Of a DNA stretch of 44,080 bases, positions 28,611-37,982 are shown one piece after another. The position numbers were made by a program, and so were the translations under genes. Positions within the stretch are counted from its first letter, which is position 1. Each line of letters opens with the position of its first letter. The DNA lies in IMG/VR virus record IMGVR_UViG_3300031787_000240, positions 1 through 44,080 of that record. One strand, 5' to 3'. The stretch is from a virus. The notes beneath the pieces are model-generated. The model did no database searches, was not told where the DNA came from, and saw only the letters and a list, made by a program, of their open reading frames with translations.

Positions 28611-31600
28611 TTATCCTCCCAAAGCAAGTATCAGTGGTGTTAAGTTTGCTTGTATCGCTCTGTTAAAGTCTCTTCCAGAAATAGTAGAGGTAGTTTGGTC
28701 AATAGTTAGTCCTTGTCCAATTCTAAAGTTTCCTTTTTGATCTGTGCTGGTGAATGGAATTTGACCGCCATTAATAGCAACTATTTCATTTTCAGGAATA
28801 GGCACACCACCCTGGAAGGGGTTTGCTCTATTTATGTCTGTACCAGCACCGATATATTCAAAGGAGTGAGAACTGGTGATGATTCTACTTAGTCTTCTCA
28901 GTGAAACACTCACACCAACACCAACAGAATAAGGAACAAATTCATTGAAAGTAACAGTTGTAACACCAGTATTTGTTGGTTCTGTTGCAGTGTTTATAGT
29001 GTAAAGTATTGGATCCGTAATCGCTTCGGCAGTTGCTCCACCAGAACCAGAAATGGTGATAACAATATCCTGTTGATTAGATCCACTACCTGCGGGAAGG
29101 AAGTTTCTACCACTAGCAATAATATCAATAGAACTAATAGTTCCGGCAGCACTCACATTAGCAGATAGTTCGGCAAGAATTCCTTCAGGACCAAATGGTG
29201 CAGATACAGTTACATTAGGAGGAGCTGATGCACTATATCCAGAACCTCCATTGGTAACATTAATTGTTCTAATAGTTCTAAGTGGTTCCATAACAATACC
29301 ACTCTTTCCTCCAGTATTAACATAATCGTCAAGGTTTATCTTGAAGAAAGCACCCTGACCATCAAATGGTTTTCTTATATTCGATAGATCATCTCTCATA
29401 TCGAAGAAGGTATAAGTATCTTGTTCCGCAGCAACTGTTGTCCCAGTAGTAATTCCAGTAAACTCATCACCACTGGTTCCATCAGCATACAAACCATAAT
29501 CACCAAATGAGGAGTTAGAGTTTGTTAGGTCACATTGTCCACCACTACCAGCAAAGATACCAATCTTAGAGTTGATAGTAAAAATAGAAACTAACTGAGC
29601 ATATGCTTTGTTAGTGATAGAAACGCCAATACCATTTTGGTTATATTGAGTAAATGAGTCACAAACCATACACTTGAGGTCTTGCCCAAGATTATTAGTT
29701 CCGGTAAAGGCAGCAGCAACATGGTCTCCGTCTATCTTCATACCAATACTGTTACTCATAAAGTTCGTACAGTTACGAACATATGGAGATCTCCATCTTC
29801 CACTTGGACCTTCATTGCAAGGACCAGGATCCAAGAAACCAGATCTAGCACTACCAATACCAGCTGGTGGTGGGAAAGCAACAGCAGCACCAGTAATAGA
29901 CAATGGTGCAGAATCATCATAAGGATCTTTACTGTAAGCAAAACTCAAACTATCAATCAAACATCCTCTTCTAACATAAAAGACATCATCATTGTTTTGT
30001 GGGTAAATAGTAACCAGTCTTAAGTCTTGACCAATAACCGAAACATCAGTTCTTAAACCAATAGGATTGTTCTCAGCATAAACACCAGAGCGAACCATAA
30101 TAGTATCGCCAGGTTGTGCTGCTTCAGCGGCGGAACCGATAGTTAGTTTTGCTGAACCTTCTGTTCTACCATCATTATCATCGTTACCATACTTAGAAAC
30201 CCAGATAATGTTTCTAGAGTCAGCACCTGCAGGAGCCCAAACAATCTTACCATTTGGTGCTGTTGTGGTAAAACCAATAGTGGTGAATGCAGATGCACCA
30301 AGTTGAATAATATTAGTAACAATACCTGCACAAACAGTAATAGCAGAAACAACATTAGAACAACCGCCTGGATCAGTGTTGAAACCAACAGCAGGGTCGT
30401 CTTGTAATGTTAGATCACGAATGAGAGAAACACTATTGCCTACACCCTGATAAGATCTTGGTGCTGGTAAGTTATTGATAACATATCTTGCTACTTGAGC
30501 AGCAGTCGTGATAGCAACAATAGTTGCTTCCTTGATACTGTAACCGTTTATATCAGTTCCAGTGATGTGCTGTAGAGTTGCTCCATTATAATAAGACTGA
30601 CCAGCACCAACACAACGGGAGTTACCACCTCTTGTGATATCATAGGTAATAGCTTTCAGAATATCCTTAATATCATCCTTACAGGAAGTGTAGTCTGCCG
30701 AAGATAGGGCAAATGCTGGACTCTTATAGTCTGTACTTGTTAAGAAACCAATAGATTCATTAGCAATGTAGTCTAAGTTTAGTCGTATTAGGTTTGCGGC
30801 ATCATAGAATCTTCCACCAATAATGTTTCCTGTCGTATCAACTCCAACAGTTGTTAGGACATTTCTTGGAACCTGATACTTTTCAGTTCTAAATCCAACA
30901 TTATCATTTAGATCATATAATGCCTGCTGGAAGCGAACATCTTTTTGGAAGTCAACTGCTCTTGTTGGAGTTGTGCTGTTGAAACCAATATCACCAGATG
31001 CATTAGTAGCAATAACTGTAGCAGCAGATCCAACCTGTAAAGATCCATCAATACCCAAAGCATTGGTTGATGGGTTATATGTAATACCACTATCAACTCT
31101 TACAGTCTCACTTGTTTGACTAGTTGAGTTTTCAACAAATGGAATGAAGAAGTCTTGGTTTGTGAGAGTCTCAGTAGTTTGAATGAATGTAGAAATGCCT
31201 GCTCTAGCGGCATTTGTTGCGAAACCTGCTACTGTAGCAAATCCAGACTGGATAGCAAAGGTAGCAATACCTGATACTGTAGAGAAACCAGACTGAATAG
31301 CAAAAGTCGATATACCAGATACAGTAGCAAATCCTGCCTGAATAGCAAACGTTGAGATTCCTGCTACTGTTGCGAAACCTGCTTGAATAGCAAAAGTCGA
31401 TATACCAGATACGGTAGCAAATCCTGCTTGAATAGCAAAAGTAGAGATGCCTGATACTGTAGAGAAGCCAGACTGAATAGCGTATGTAGCAATGCCTGAT
31501 ACTGTAGAGAAACCAGACTGGATAGCAAACGTTGAGATTCCTGCTACTGTAGAGAAACCTGCCCTATCTGCATATGTAGCAATACCAGAGTTATTTGCGT

Positions 31601-32525
31601 ATATTGCTGTTGTTGCTGTACCTACAATAAGATTATTATGTACTCTCAGTGGAGCATCTATTCTAACCAACTGAGTAAATGTTGATACCCCAGATACTCT
31701 CAGTTCATCCCTGAACCAAGCAATTCCGTTAACATCAAGCTGTGTTTGTGGGGAAATTACATTAACACCAACATTAACTGTTGTGTGAATACCAGCACCA
31801 TTTCTTATCCAATGGTCTATGATATTAACATCAAGGACATTGGAGTCTGAAGTATTTACTGTAGCATTAACAACGTCTCCACCACTACCATTACCAATGA
31901 AGTTAATAGTTGTAAATGAACCAACACCGACGTTTATACCTTCATTTCGTGCGAAGAATCCATCAGTCTTAGCATTTGGTGGTGCAGAAATCCAACGAAT
32001 ACCATTAGCATCGCGGGATAGGAAGTATCCATTATCACCAGGAAAGTTAGCAGAGTCAAAGATATTCCTAACAATACGAATAGAGTTACCAATATCAAGT
32101 AGTTGTTCAGGTAACGTGCTTCCAATACCAATATTACCAGCGCGGGATCCAGTAGCAAAACCAACTAAGTAATTAGTTCCGCCATCACTAGTAAGTTCAA
32201 AACGTTGTCTGACTGTAGCAATTCCAACATCAATATTATCTACATCTAGTGTTCCTAGAATGTTAACATCGGTTTGGAAAGTAGCAGTGTTTCCAAAAGA
32301 AACTACGCTATTAAATTGAGATGCTCCTATGAAAGTAGAGAGACCTGCTACATATAGGTCATTTATATTTGCTTGGTTATTAACAGTAAGATTATCAAGA
32401 GTTAAATCATCTCCAAGACCTTCAAAGTCATAATAAAGTTTTCCGTAAATGTATACGTCTTTGAAGAACTTAGCGTCTTCATTAAAATATGACTCTTGTC
32501 CTTGTACCCAGATGTTTTCTGCCAT
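28611..32525 (-). CDS. Large baseplate/tail-fibre structural protein (1,304 aa)
   Basis: Starts MAENIWVQGQESYFNEDAKF. Residues ~1-310 are beta-rich with GIGSTLPEQLLDIG-type fibre motifs. Residues ~315-445 consist of 15-residue repeats of the type GISTFAIQAGFATVS. Residues ~770-900 resemble a right-handed beta-helix (WVSKYGNDDNDGRTEGSAKL, AAQPGDTIMVRSGVYAEN) as in pectate-lyase-like tailspikes. Near residue 1100 a GGSGYSASAPP module occurs, also found in gp5 and the 1,749-aa fibre. The C-terminus (GNFRIGQGLTIDQTTSTISG RDFNRA) resembles a conserved cyanophage structural end. Probably a baseplate-anchored spike or short fibre. Confidence 0.8.
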   Translation of the reverse strand: MAENIWVQGQESYFNEDAKFFKDVYIYGKLYYDFEGLGDDLTLDNLTVNNQANINDLYVAGLSTFIGASQFNSVVSFGNTATFQTDVNILGTLDVDNIDVGIATVRQRFELTSDGGTNYLVGFATGSRAGNIGIGSTLPEQLLDIGNSIRIVRNIFDSANFPGDNGYFLSRDANGIRWISAPPNAKTDGFFARNEGINVGVGSFTTINFIGNGSGGDVVNATVNTSDSNVLDVNIIDHWIRNGAGIHTTVNVGVNVISPQTQLDVNGIAWFRDELRVSGVSTFTQLVRIDAPLRVHNNLIVGTATTAIYANNSGIATYADRAGFSTVAGISTFAIQSGFSTVSGIATYAIQSGFSTVSGISTFAIQAGFATVSGISTFAIQAGFATVAGISTFAIQAGFATVSGISTFAIQSGFSTVSGIATFAIQSGFATVAGFATNAARAGISTFIQTTETLTNQDFFIPFVENSTSQTSETVRVDSGITYNPSTNALGIDGSLQVGSAATVIATNASGDIGFNSTTPTRAVDFQKDVRFQQALYDLNDNVGFRTEKYQVPRNVLTTVGVDTTGNIIGGRFYDAANLIRLNLDYIANESIGFLTSTDYKSPAFALSSADYTSCKDDIKDILKAITYDITRGGNSRCVGAGQSYYNGATLQHITGTDINGYSIKEATIVAITTAAQVARYVINNLPAPRSYQGVGNSVSLIRDLTLQDDPAVGFNTDPGGCSNVVSAITVCAGIVTNIIQLGASAFTTIGFTTTAPNGKIVWAPAGADSRNIIWVSKYGNDDNDGRTEGSAKLTIGSAAEAAQPGDTIMVRSGVYAENNPIGLRTDVSVIGQDLRLVTIYPQNNDDVFYVRRGCLIDSLSFAYSKDPYDDSAPLSITGAAVAFPPPAGIGSARSGFLDPGPCNEGPSGRWRSPYVRNCTNFMSNSIGMKIDGDHVAAAFTGTNNLGQDLKCMVCDSFTQYNQNGIGVSITNKAYAQLVSIFTINSKIGIFAGSGGQCDLTNSNSSFGDYGLYADGTSGDEFTGITTGTTVAAEQDTYTFFDMRDDLSNIRKPFDGQGAFFKINLDDYVNTGGKSGIVMEPLRTIRTINVTNGGSGYSASAPPNVTVSAPFGPEGILAELSANVSAAGTISSIDIIASGRNFLPAGSGSNQQDIVITISGSGGATAEAITDPILYTINTATEPTNTGVTTVTFNEFVPYSVGVGVSVSLRRLSRIITSSHSFEYIGAGTDINRANPFQGGVPIPENEIVAINGGQIPFTSTDQKGNFRIGQGLTIDQTTSTISGRDFNRAIQANLTPLILALGG
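31195..31590 (-). repeat. Eight or so 45-bp tandem repeats in the 1,304-aa gene
   Basis: The 15-residue unit GISTFAIQ(A/S)GF(A/S)TVS is repeated about eight times, with DNA copies 80-100 percent alike by eye. Neighbouring repeats differ by synonymous changes, so the array is not brand new. Such units are usual in trimeric fibre stalks. Confidence 0.8.
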
Positions 32526-32526
32526 C

Positions 32527-33072
32527 TTATCCTATGAATAATCCAAGTGCTTTTAGTATTACTCCACCACCAACAAAGGAGTTGGCGAAGACTTTAAATA
32601 AAAACTGTTTCTGTGGTGGAACCATACTTCCTGTTAGTGCATCAGATTCAATACTGTTCCCTTGAAACCTCATGTTAGCGGCATCAACAATAAAATCATT
32701 ACCAGCCACATATTCGAGATCACCATTAGACTCAACTACTACATTATTACCCGATATGCGAATATTTCCAGTTCTATCTGCTGTTATTGATACATTACCA
32801 CGTCTAGCGTGAATTAGAATGTTCTCACTTTTGTCGCCAGAACGCTCTCCAGCAACCATTTCAATGGATTCGTCGGAGTTTAGAATAAATTTTCCAGCAT
32901 CCGTAATGTCGATAGAAGTTTTTAAATTCTTATCGGATACTGTATATAAAAAATAATTGGAAGCTCCCAAATATCCAAAGGAAGGATTACATATTTCTTC
33001 CCTTACTTTTGGGTTATAAGAGATACACTCTCTCAAATACCAGTTTTGTTTATCTTCTGGGCGCTTTGCCAT
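32527..33072 (-). CDS. Spike needle protein, gp5 C-terminal beta-helix-like (181 aa)
   Basis: Residues ~60-155 contain repeated short strands of eight to ten residues (ILIHARRGNVSITADRTGNI, RISGNNVVVESNGDLEYVAG), the pattern of the triangular beta-helix that forms the membrane-puncturing needle in T4 gp5, phage spikes and VgrG. The gene directly follows the gp5-like gene (no spacer) but is a separate polypeptide. The C-terminal segment (FKVFANSFVGGGVILKALGL) is hydrophobic. Inferred role: central tail spike that pierces the outer membrane. T4 has this domain fused to gp5. Confidence 0.75.
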   Translation of the reverse strand: MAKRPEDKQNWYLRECISYNPKVREEICNPSFGYLGASNYFLYTVSDKNLKTSIDITDAGKFILNSDESIEMVAGERSGDKSENILIHARRGNVSITADRTGNIRISGNNVVVESNGDLEYVAGNDFIVDAANMRFQGNSIESDALTGSMVPPQKQFLFKVFANSFVGGGVILKALGLFIG

Positions 33073-35124
33073 TTAGGTAATACAATCAATTACTTGCTTA
33101 ACTTCTCCATCAAATGGTGGTCTTTCTCCTAGGTTAGCAGCAAGGATTGCTCCAGAACCATTCTTTGAAATGACCTCAAGTACAGGAATATTAGTTACAT
33201 CTCTACTATTTATTGGGGTCACCTTGATGATAGCACCAGACTGGATAAGAACATCATACTCATTTCCTTGGTCATCAACTACAGTATCTCCATCTTCAAA
33301 GTCTTGCCCTGGATCAATAACTGTTACGCTATCAACAACATATGGAATCTCTTTATCTGCTGGATAGTTCTCACCCTCAGACACAACATAAATGGTATCT
33401 ACCTGACCATTCTTAACAATAGCTCTAGCAATAGCACCATATCCTTGGTTACAACTATCTACAACTTCTACAAATGGTGGGAAGGTATATCCACTTCCTG
33501 GATTGGTTACCTTAACACTTATAATACTTCCTGTTTTATACTTATCTTCACCGATAATACCACCAAGAATAGGAACAGCACTTGCTCCTGTACCACCCCC
33601 ACCAAAAATATTGATCTTTGGTGGTCCACAAACAATTGGTGGTCCAGTATAACAAGAACCAAGATCACCAATAAAGTTTGGATCTTTAACTGTTCCAGAT
33701 ATGAAGTCATATGCTCCAGCAATATCTTGAACTCCGTCTAATGGGAAACCAGCAAGCTTTGCTGCTGTTGATATTGACTTAGCAGTATTAGCATTATCAA
33801 TAATTCCTTTGAGATCTGGCTCATCTTGAAATACTGGTCCATATCCTAGTTTATATTTGCAAGCGCCATACTTGTCTTTCTGATTCTTTTTATTACAAGA
33901 CTTAAGACCAACAAGTCCAAGAAGTGCATCAATACCATTCCGTAGTAGACCCTCAACACTAAAGTCTTCGAAGAATTGAAGAATCTTAGATATTCCATTA
34001 ATTGCTGGTAGCAATGCATTATCAATAAGACCAATAATACCATTGATCATTGCACCGACAGTTTGATCAGCAACACAATCGACAAAGTTTAGGACATTAT
34101 TAGCAATAGACTTTAAAAGATCTTTTACAAGATTAAATACTTTGTCTAAGATTTGATTAACAATACAAGGGATAAGATCTTGAAGTATTTTTACTGGTTG
34201 AAGCATAGCAGTTTGTGCCGCTACTCCAGCAAGGTGTGCTGCTACTGGATTTAAAGTTGCAGCGAAGACTGTAGCATATACAGAAGCATAGAGAAGATCA
34301 AGACCCTTGCTTAGAATTGGTTCAAGTTTCTTAAATAACTTATTAATCATACCACTGATCATTTTGGTTGCAGCGGTAGTTATTTGTTCTGCCCTAATAT
34401 CAATCTCTCTATCTACCCAGTCTCTATAATACTCAAGTCCCTCATCAAACTGTGCCTTTAAGTCTTGGAGAAACTTAACAAATCCTTCAATAGCATTTTT
34501 GATCTTGGTAATTGTTCCTTTATTACCTTTAGTATCTTCACCTTCTGTACCACAAGGTAATCGTATCACCTTTCCATCAGAAGTTCTCTTTGCTGCTGGA
34601 TTGCTTGGATCTACCTTTTTAGCATCAGAAGGACTAACACCTATTGGTTGTTTTGCAGTTGCAGCATTCTGATCTCCAGACTCACTCTTTGATAGTGAGC
34701 CTTTCGCTGGTTCTTTGATATACTTATTGTATCCGGAGAATGGTGCGAATGGTAGTTTCTCACCATCCTTTACAGCGTCGATTGAATTGGCGAATGCACC
34801 CATAATAACTGGATGCTGACCATCTGCTCCATCTAGAAAGAAACCAATTACAGTATCACCAGGGTTAAAACGAATACTCTTGAATGTATTTGCCGAACCA
34901 GTTCCATGACCTGGTGGTAGCATCACATGTGCCCATGGTAAGTCCTCATTACTTAGTTCCGCTTCACTATAAGGATGATATCCCATAATGCGGACTTTAT
35001 ATCTAATGCCCCAACCTGGACCAGTTGCTTGTTGGTCCCATGATTCAATAGGTGGAATCTGCCCTATCCACCAAACAAATCCATCTCTGCCTACAAAATT
35101 AGTTTTAAGTGAAAGATCTTCCAT
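33073..35124 (-). CDS. 5: gp5-like baseplate hub protein without lysozyme domain (683 aa)
   Basis: The N-terminal ~115 residues are the gp5 OB-fold: DGFVWWIGQIPP, WGIRYKVRIMGYHP, LPWAHVMLPPGHGTGSAN, FNPGDTVIGFFLDGADGQHP and VIMGAFANS. Where T4 gp5 carries a T4-lysozyme domain, this protein has a charged linker and ~200 residues of helices (IRAEQITTAATKMISGMINK, residues ~210-400) without the Glu-Asp-Thr lysozyme signature. The C-terminal ~200 residues are beta-rich with a GSGYTFPPFVEV module. It follows gp27 by nine bases and should sit on the gp27 trimer at the tip of the tail tube. Longer than T4 gp5 (575 aa). Confidence 0.85.
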   Translation of the reverse strand: MEDLSLKTNFVGRDGFVWWIGQIPPIESWDQQATGPGWGIRYKVRIMGYHPYSEAELSNEDLPWAHVMLPPGHGTGSANTFKSIRFNPGDTVIGFFLDGADGQHPVIMGAFANSIDAVKDGEKLPFAPFSGYNKYIKEPAKGSLSKSESGDQNAATAKQPIGVSPSDAKKVDPSNPAAKRTSDGKVIRLPCGTEGEDTKGNKGTITKIKNAIEGFVKFLQDLKAQFDEGLEYYRDWVDREIDIRAEQITTAATKMISGMINKLFKKLEPILSKGLDLLYASVYATVFAATLNPVAAHLAGVAAQTAMLQPVKILQDLIPCIVNQILDKVFNLVKDLLKSIANNVLNFVDCVADQTVGAMINGIIGLIDNALLPAINGISKILQFFEDFSVEGLLRNGIDALLGLVGLKSCNKKNQKDKYGACKYKLGYGPVFQDEPDLKGIIDNANTAKSISTAAKLAGFPLDGVQDIAGAYDFISGTVKDPNFIGDLGSCYTGPPIVCGPPKINIFGGGGTGASAVPILGGIIGEDKYKTGSIISVKVTNPGSGYTFPPFVEVVDSCNQGYGAIARAIVKNGQVDTIYVVSEGENYPADKEIPYVVDSVTVIDPGQDFEDGDTVVDDQGNEYDVLIQSGAIIKVTPINSRDVTNIPVLEVISKNGSGAILAANLGERPPFDGEVKQVIDCIT

Positions 35125-35133
35125 TTGTTACTT

Positions 35134-36423
35134 TTAAATATCCCTGAATGTATCTCTAAGTAGCTTCATTGATGTTAGAGATTGTGTACCATCAAAATAA
35201 TGACAGAGTTCTTTTATCATATATAGACCACTATTCTCAGGGTCAAAATCATTACTGTTTGCTGAAATTTTAAGGAAATTGCATCGTATAACATCACCAG
35301 ATCTTAAATTATTATTTAATGGAACAGTCATATTGAGTGTTTGCATGAACAAATAATTGTATCTAAAGAAAGCGTCTCTTTGATATAACTTAGCATCATT
35401 ACCAGGTTGTTTGCTCACATCTTTCTCCAACACACCAACATCGAGAACTGATGAGATAATTCTACTTGGAACAGTGTCAAAAGAGAAGTTACCAGAACCA
35501 AAAATTTTAGGAATATCTGGATCGTCACCAAGGAATGTTGCGTTCTTAGCAAAATCAGTTATTGTTCTCTTTCCTTCTTGCTGAAGACTAAACTTACTTT
35601 GATATGGATCATATTCAGTAAAGAATGATGCATACGTTCCTAGTCTAAGTTTTTCTAATAAGTCATTATTTCTATTAACAGAATAACTCAATATCCTTTG
35701 ATCAGTTGACTTCTCAATATCTTGGTCCTCTTGATGATAATATTCTGCTTTTGGACTTGCTTTTCCATCAATAATAAGTTTGTCGATAGATCTGAAGTTG
35801 TATCCATCTATAGTTTCATAGAAAAAGTATCCAGGAACATTGGTATCTGGAATAGACTTTGATGCTAACCAAGTCAGAACATCGAAAGGTCTTCTCAAGT
35901 TTCCAATAAAACTATATTGATTACTAACGACATCAGATTTCAATGTTTTTTGAGATTGTAAACCTTCCTTTATAATGTTTTCTATATGATCAGTTATTTG
36001 AGCTCTTGGAAATTTTTTGTATAGTCTTGAAGTTTCATTAGTAATTGCTTCTCTTGATACTAACTTTAATGTAAATGTTTCTCTTTGACCTTCTCTGATA
36101 ACATTTGTAATTTTAGAGACGTACAATGGTTCATCAACAAGATCAATACCAGATTTATTTTTATCACTGTTACCAGCAATTTTTATGAATACTCTTTCGC
36201 CACCTCTTAACGGAAGACCACTGTAGATTGACTGCAATGAACCATCTTTTCCAGGAATTGTTCCTCCCGTATTAGATACGGTAATCTCTGCTGTGATAGT
36301 TGGTGAAAAAACATCTTCATAATATTTGATAGCAACTACACCGAGTCTCATATCAATGGTTCTTGTACCATCACCAGACTCTATGGTAATTTGTTCGAAT
36401 ATTGATGCGTCTCTTGCTGCCAT
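35134..36423 (-). CDS. 27: gp27-like baseplate hub protein (429 aa)
   Basis: Starts MAARDASIFEQITIESGDGT. The pattern LGVVAIKYYEDVFSPTITAE, followed by LPLRGGERVFIKIAG and YVSKITNVIREGQRETFTLK, is that of the gp27 hub family (two tube-like beta-barrel domains per subunit), and RRPFDVLTWLASKSIP with GYFFYETIDGYNFRSID is typical of the middle domain. T4 gp27 has 391 residues. It should form the trimeric hub that joins the six-fold tube to the three-fold gp5 spike. The neighbouring gp5-like gene supports this. Confidence 0.85.
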   Translation of the reverse strand: MAARDASIFEQITIESGDGTRTIDMRLGVVAIKYYEDVFSPTITAEITVSNTGGTIPGKDGSLQSIYSGLPLRGGERVFIKIAGNSDKNKSGIDLVDEPLYVSKITNVIREGQRETFTLKLVSREAITNETSRLYKKFPRAQITDHIENIIKEGLQSQKTLKSDVVSNQYSFIGNLRRPFDVLTWLASKSIPDTNVPGYFFYETIDGYNFRSIDKLIIDGKASPKAEYYHQEDQDIEKSTDQRILSYSVNRNNDLLEKLRLGTYASFFTEYDPYQSKFSLQQEGKRTITDFAKNATFLGDDPDIPKIFGSGNFSFDTVPSRIISSVLDVGVLEKDVSKQPGNDAKLYQRDAFFRYNYLFMQTLNMTVPLNNNLRSGDVIRCNFLKISANSNDFDPENSGLYMIKELCHYFDGTQSLTSMKLLRDTFRDI

Positions 36424-37977
36424 TTATACTACACTAGAAAGGAACTTATTTTTTATATTATTACTATTTACCCCAGCAACTATAATAACAGAACCACTAT
36501 TTGTTTCTCCACCAACATATTCTGTTTGCTTTACAGTATTATTTAAAATTAAAGTATTTGTTCTTGGTTGTGGTTTTGCATTTTGCAAAGCCATAGCAAG
36601 TTGAGATGAATAGTCTTTTTTAGATGAACCTACCCATTCACCAATTTTTGGAGACTTAGGATCTCCAGGAATTCCGGGAGCACCCTCTTTACTCGCATCA
36701 GGCATAGCAGTATTTCGTTTTGGGGGGCTTTTTGGTGGTGGTGCTTGTGGTTGTGGTTTTGGTAGGTTAAGTGATGCTGGACCACTAAGCATCGGATCTT
36801 TGGATGGATCCACAAGGAACTGGTTATCTTGGTTTGTACCACGCCAGACGGAACCAGGAATTATTCCATTAGCATCTGCCCGAATATTATTTCGTGGATC
36901 GCTATCACTATTAACTGCCCTAACTGTTGCTGGACTACCTCTAAACTCTAGAGCACCGCCAACAAATTTTGCTGCACTTGCTTGTCTTTTTGGATCGGAT
37001 AGAAGACTAATAACTTTTAATAGAGTTGCCTGACTTTGACCAGACCATGCAGATGCTTGCCCTAAAGTACGTATTGATTTAAATGCTCCACTACCTCTAG
37101 TGTACACACCTTGAAACTGTCCGGGAGCACCAAGAACATCAGTATAGTTAGTACCATATCCAGGGTGTGCAACTCTATTAGCAACCACCTGCAGCATGTC
37201 GGCGTATCCCTGGTCACTACTACCTTCTGTGGTGAGTGCCGCAGCGATACGATACATTTCAGCAGACTTTGGATCTGGAAGTTGTGCTGAACCTCCTCCA
37301 GGATCTACTCCACCACCTCCACCATCATCACTACCTCTATCAAATTCATAATCCTCAATTCCAAGTAATTTCTTAACATCCTGCTTAAGTAAAAGTATTA
37401 CAGAATTTATTGAATTATCCATTTGGACGAAGGAATCCTTCATTTGATTCATTCCTTTGTCTACTGCTACTCTTACAGCATTAAAATCAAATCTAACAAG
37501 ACCAGAAGAAATTTCACCAACCATATCACCAAATCCTATCAAAAAGTTTTGAAGACCCTCTCTAAAATTATTGAGATATTGGAAATATGTCTTCATCCTC
37601 TCAATGAGAGCTTGAGCCATTTTAATGATATTTGGGAGATTGGTCAAAGCCCATCCAACTAGTAATGTTCCAAGAAAATCAAGTATTCTACCCAAGAAAC
37701 CTCTTGTGCTATTTGCTACAGCACTAGTAGATCTTGATATTGCACCCTGAATTGATGATGCCTCTACAATATCCTCTCTTTCTTTTCTTCTTGTCGCTTC
37801 TCTTCTCTGATTAAATGCTTTTATACTCGCTGAAAAAGATTTTCTCTTATTTGTTGTAGACTGTATAATTGTTGTTCTAACAGTTGCAGCAGATTCTCTT
37901 GTCCTAAGAAGACTTTTGTTAAGTCCAGATAAAGACTTATTAATGCTAGTTACATTTATGGAAGAACGATACGCCAT
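36424..37977 (-). CDS. Tape-measure-like protein with SleB-like cell-wall hydrolase domain (517 aa)
   Basis: Residues ~1-90 are basic and helical; residues 93-125 (FLGRILDFLGTLLVGWALTN) are a hydrophobic segment shared in style with the next gene; helices continue to ~205. After an Asp/Gly-rich linker, residues ~238-390 resemble the SleB/CwlJ hydrolase family: MYRIAAALTTEGSSDQGYAD, with Glu251 at the position of the catalytic Glu, then LQVVANRVAHPGYGTNYTDV, APGQFQG and a Trp-rich end. It would cleave peptidoglycan during DNA injection. The C-terminus is Pro/Lys-rich. Genome position equals that of T4 gp29 (tape measure). Function by family pattern. Confidence 0.7.
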   Translation of the reverse strand: MAYRSSINVTSINKSLSGLNKSLLRTRESAATVRTTIIQSTTNKRKSFSASIKAFNQRREATRRKEREDIVEASSIQGAISRSTSAVANSTRGFLGRILDFLGTLLVGWALTNLPNIIKMAQALIERMKTYFQYLNNFREGLQNFLIGFGDMVGEISSGLVRFDFNAVRVAVDKGMNQMKDSFVQMDNSINSVILLLKQDVKKLLGIEDYEFDRGSDDGGGGGVDPGGGSAQLPDPKSAEMYRIAAALTTEGSSDQGYADMLQVVANRVAHPGYGTNYTDVLGAPGQFQGVYTRGSGAFKSIRTLGQASAWSGQSQATLLKVISLLSDPKRQASAAKFVGGALEFRGSPATVRAVNSDSDPRNNIRADANGIIPGSVWRGTNQDNQFLVDPSKDPMLSGPASLNLPKPQPQAPPPKSPPKRNTAMPDASKEGAPGIPGDPKSPKIGEWVGSSKKDYSSQLAMALQNAKPQPRTNTLILNNTVKQTEYVGGETNSGSVIIVAGVNSNNIKNKFLSSVV

Positions 37978-37982
37978 TTAAC

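Noticed and set aside
33073-35124. Lysozyme domain in the gp5-like protein
   Set aside because: No T4-lysozyme signature is visible between the OB-fold and the C-terminal beta region; the sequence there is helical and hydrophobic.
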